From NCBI GenBank assembly GCA_030619985.1, contig JAUXAI010000005.1, forward strand, positions 1 through 40,697: a DNA stretch of 40,697 nucleotides, given 5' to 3'. This document shows, piece by piece, positions 40,446 through 40,697 of the stretch; position 1 is the first letter of the stretch; each line of letters begins with the position of its first letter. A program made the translations under genes and the position numbers. This stretch comes from a bacterium (GTDB taxonomy: Bacteria > UBP18 > UBA7526). The notes beneath the pieces are model-generated. The model worked only from the letters and a program-made list of their open reading frames with translations, had not been told where the DNA came from and ran no database searches.

Positions 40446-40697
40446 TGGGTTTCTATAGTTCTTATCTCATTCTCCTTCCTGCTCTTATCCTGGCCCTCTA
40501 TGCCCAGAATAAGGTGCGAAGTACCTACCAGAAGTATTCTAAAGTCGCTTCCCGAAGAGGATTGACCGGAGCCCAGACGGCAAGAAGTCTTTTGGATGAG
40601 AACGGATTAAACAACATCAAGGTTGAAAAAATTCCAGGAAAGTTAACCGACCATTATGACCCAAGAAGTAAGGTCTTACGCCTTTCTGCTCCCATCC
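40442..40697 (+). CDS. Zinc metallopeptidase (YugP/DUF232-like), 3' truncated by window edge
   Basis: Translation MMGFYSSYLILLPALILALYAQNKVRSTYQKYSKVASRRGLTGAQTARSLLDENGLNNIKVEKIPGKLTDHYDPRSKVLRLSAPI; overlaps fmt stop. Confidence 0.85.
   Translation, partial: MMGFYSSYLILLPALILALYAQNKVRSTYQKYSKVASRRGLTGAQTARSLLDENGLNNIKVEKIPGKLTDHYDPRSKVLRLSAPI

Overview
This 40.7 kb window looks like a gene-dense chromosomal segment of an uncultivated bacterium. It has many ATGA/GTGA-coupled genes, 2 tRNAs, no rRNA, no CRISPR array and no recognisable transposase. Identifiable functions: RadC (5'-truncated), NUDIX hydrolase, GHMP kinase, DUF763, long-form HisG, Mth938-like protein, M23 peptidase, flavodoxin, EndoQ-like PHP protein, nitroreductase, GDPD, macro domain, LTD protein, Ptb-Buk, tandem HAD hydrolases, an ECF sigma/anti-sigma/Spy-like operon, a GH5 lipoprotein, an exported PCMT, PdaD-SpeB, a MEMO-AMMECR1 fusion plus radical SAM AmmeMemoRadiSam set with SIMPL proteins, a membrane SpeE-like protein, family-4 UDG, PriA, Fmt and a zinc metallopeptidase (3'-truncated). 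The most unusual signal is in the non-coding and repeat content. (i) Four copies of a 10-14 bp inverted-repeat element (5' arm TGAACCCCGCMCCT, 3' arm AGGKGCGGGRTG) each place their 3' arm on the Shine-Dalgarno/start codon of the next gene; three of them also begin with a potential 'MNPAP...' leader ORF. (ii) A modular hairpin element has one complete three-way-junction copy and three partial copies. (iii) Long degenerate inverted repeats made of reiterated words stretch from stop codons to RBSs. (iv) Related palindromes and heptamer repeats occur in frame inside genes. Other candidates: a stand-alone GAD (GatE-like) domain protein, a possible primase-polymerase-like orphan with D-x-D / S-x-H motifs, an apparently exported AmmeMemoRadiSam set, terminator-like hairpins inside speB and the radical SAM gene, and a NUDIX stop codon inside a tRNA gene. 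All homology calls are from reading the sequence; no database search was run.
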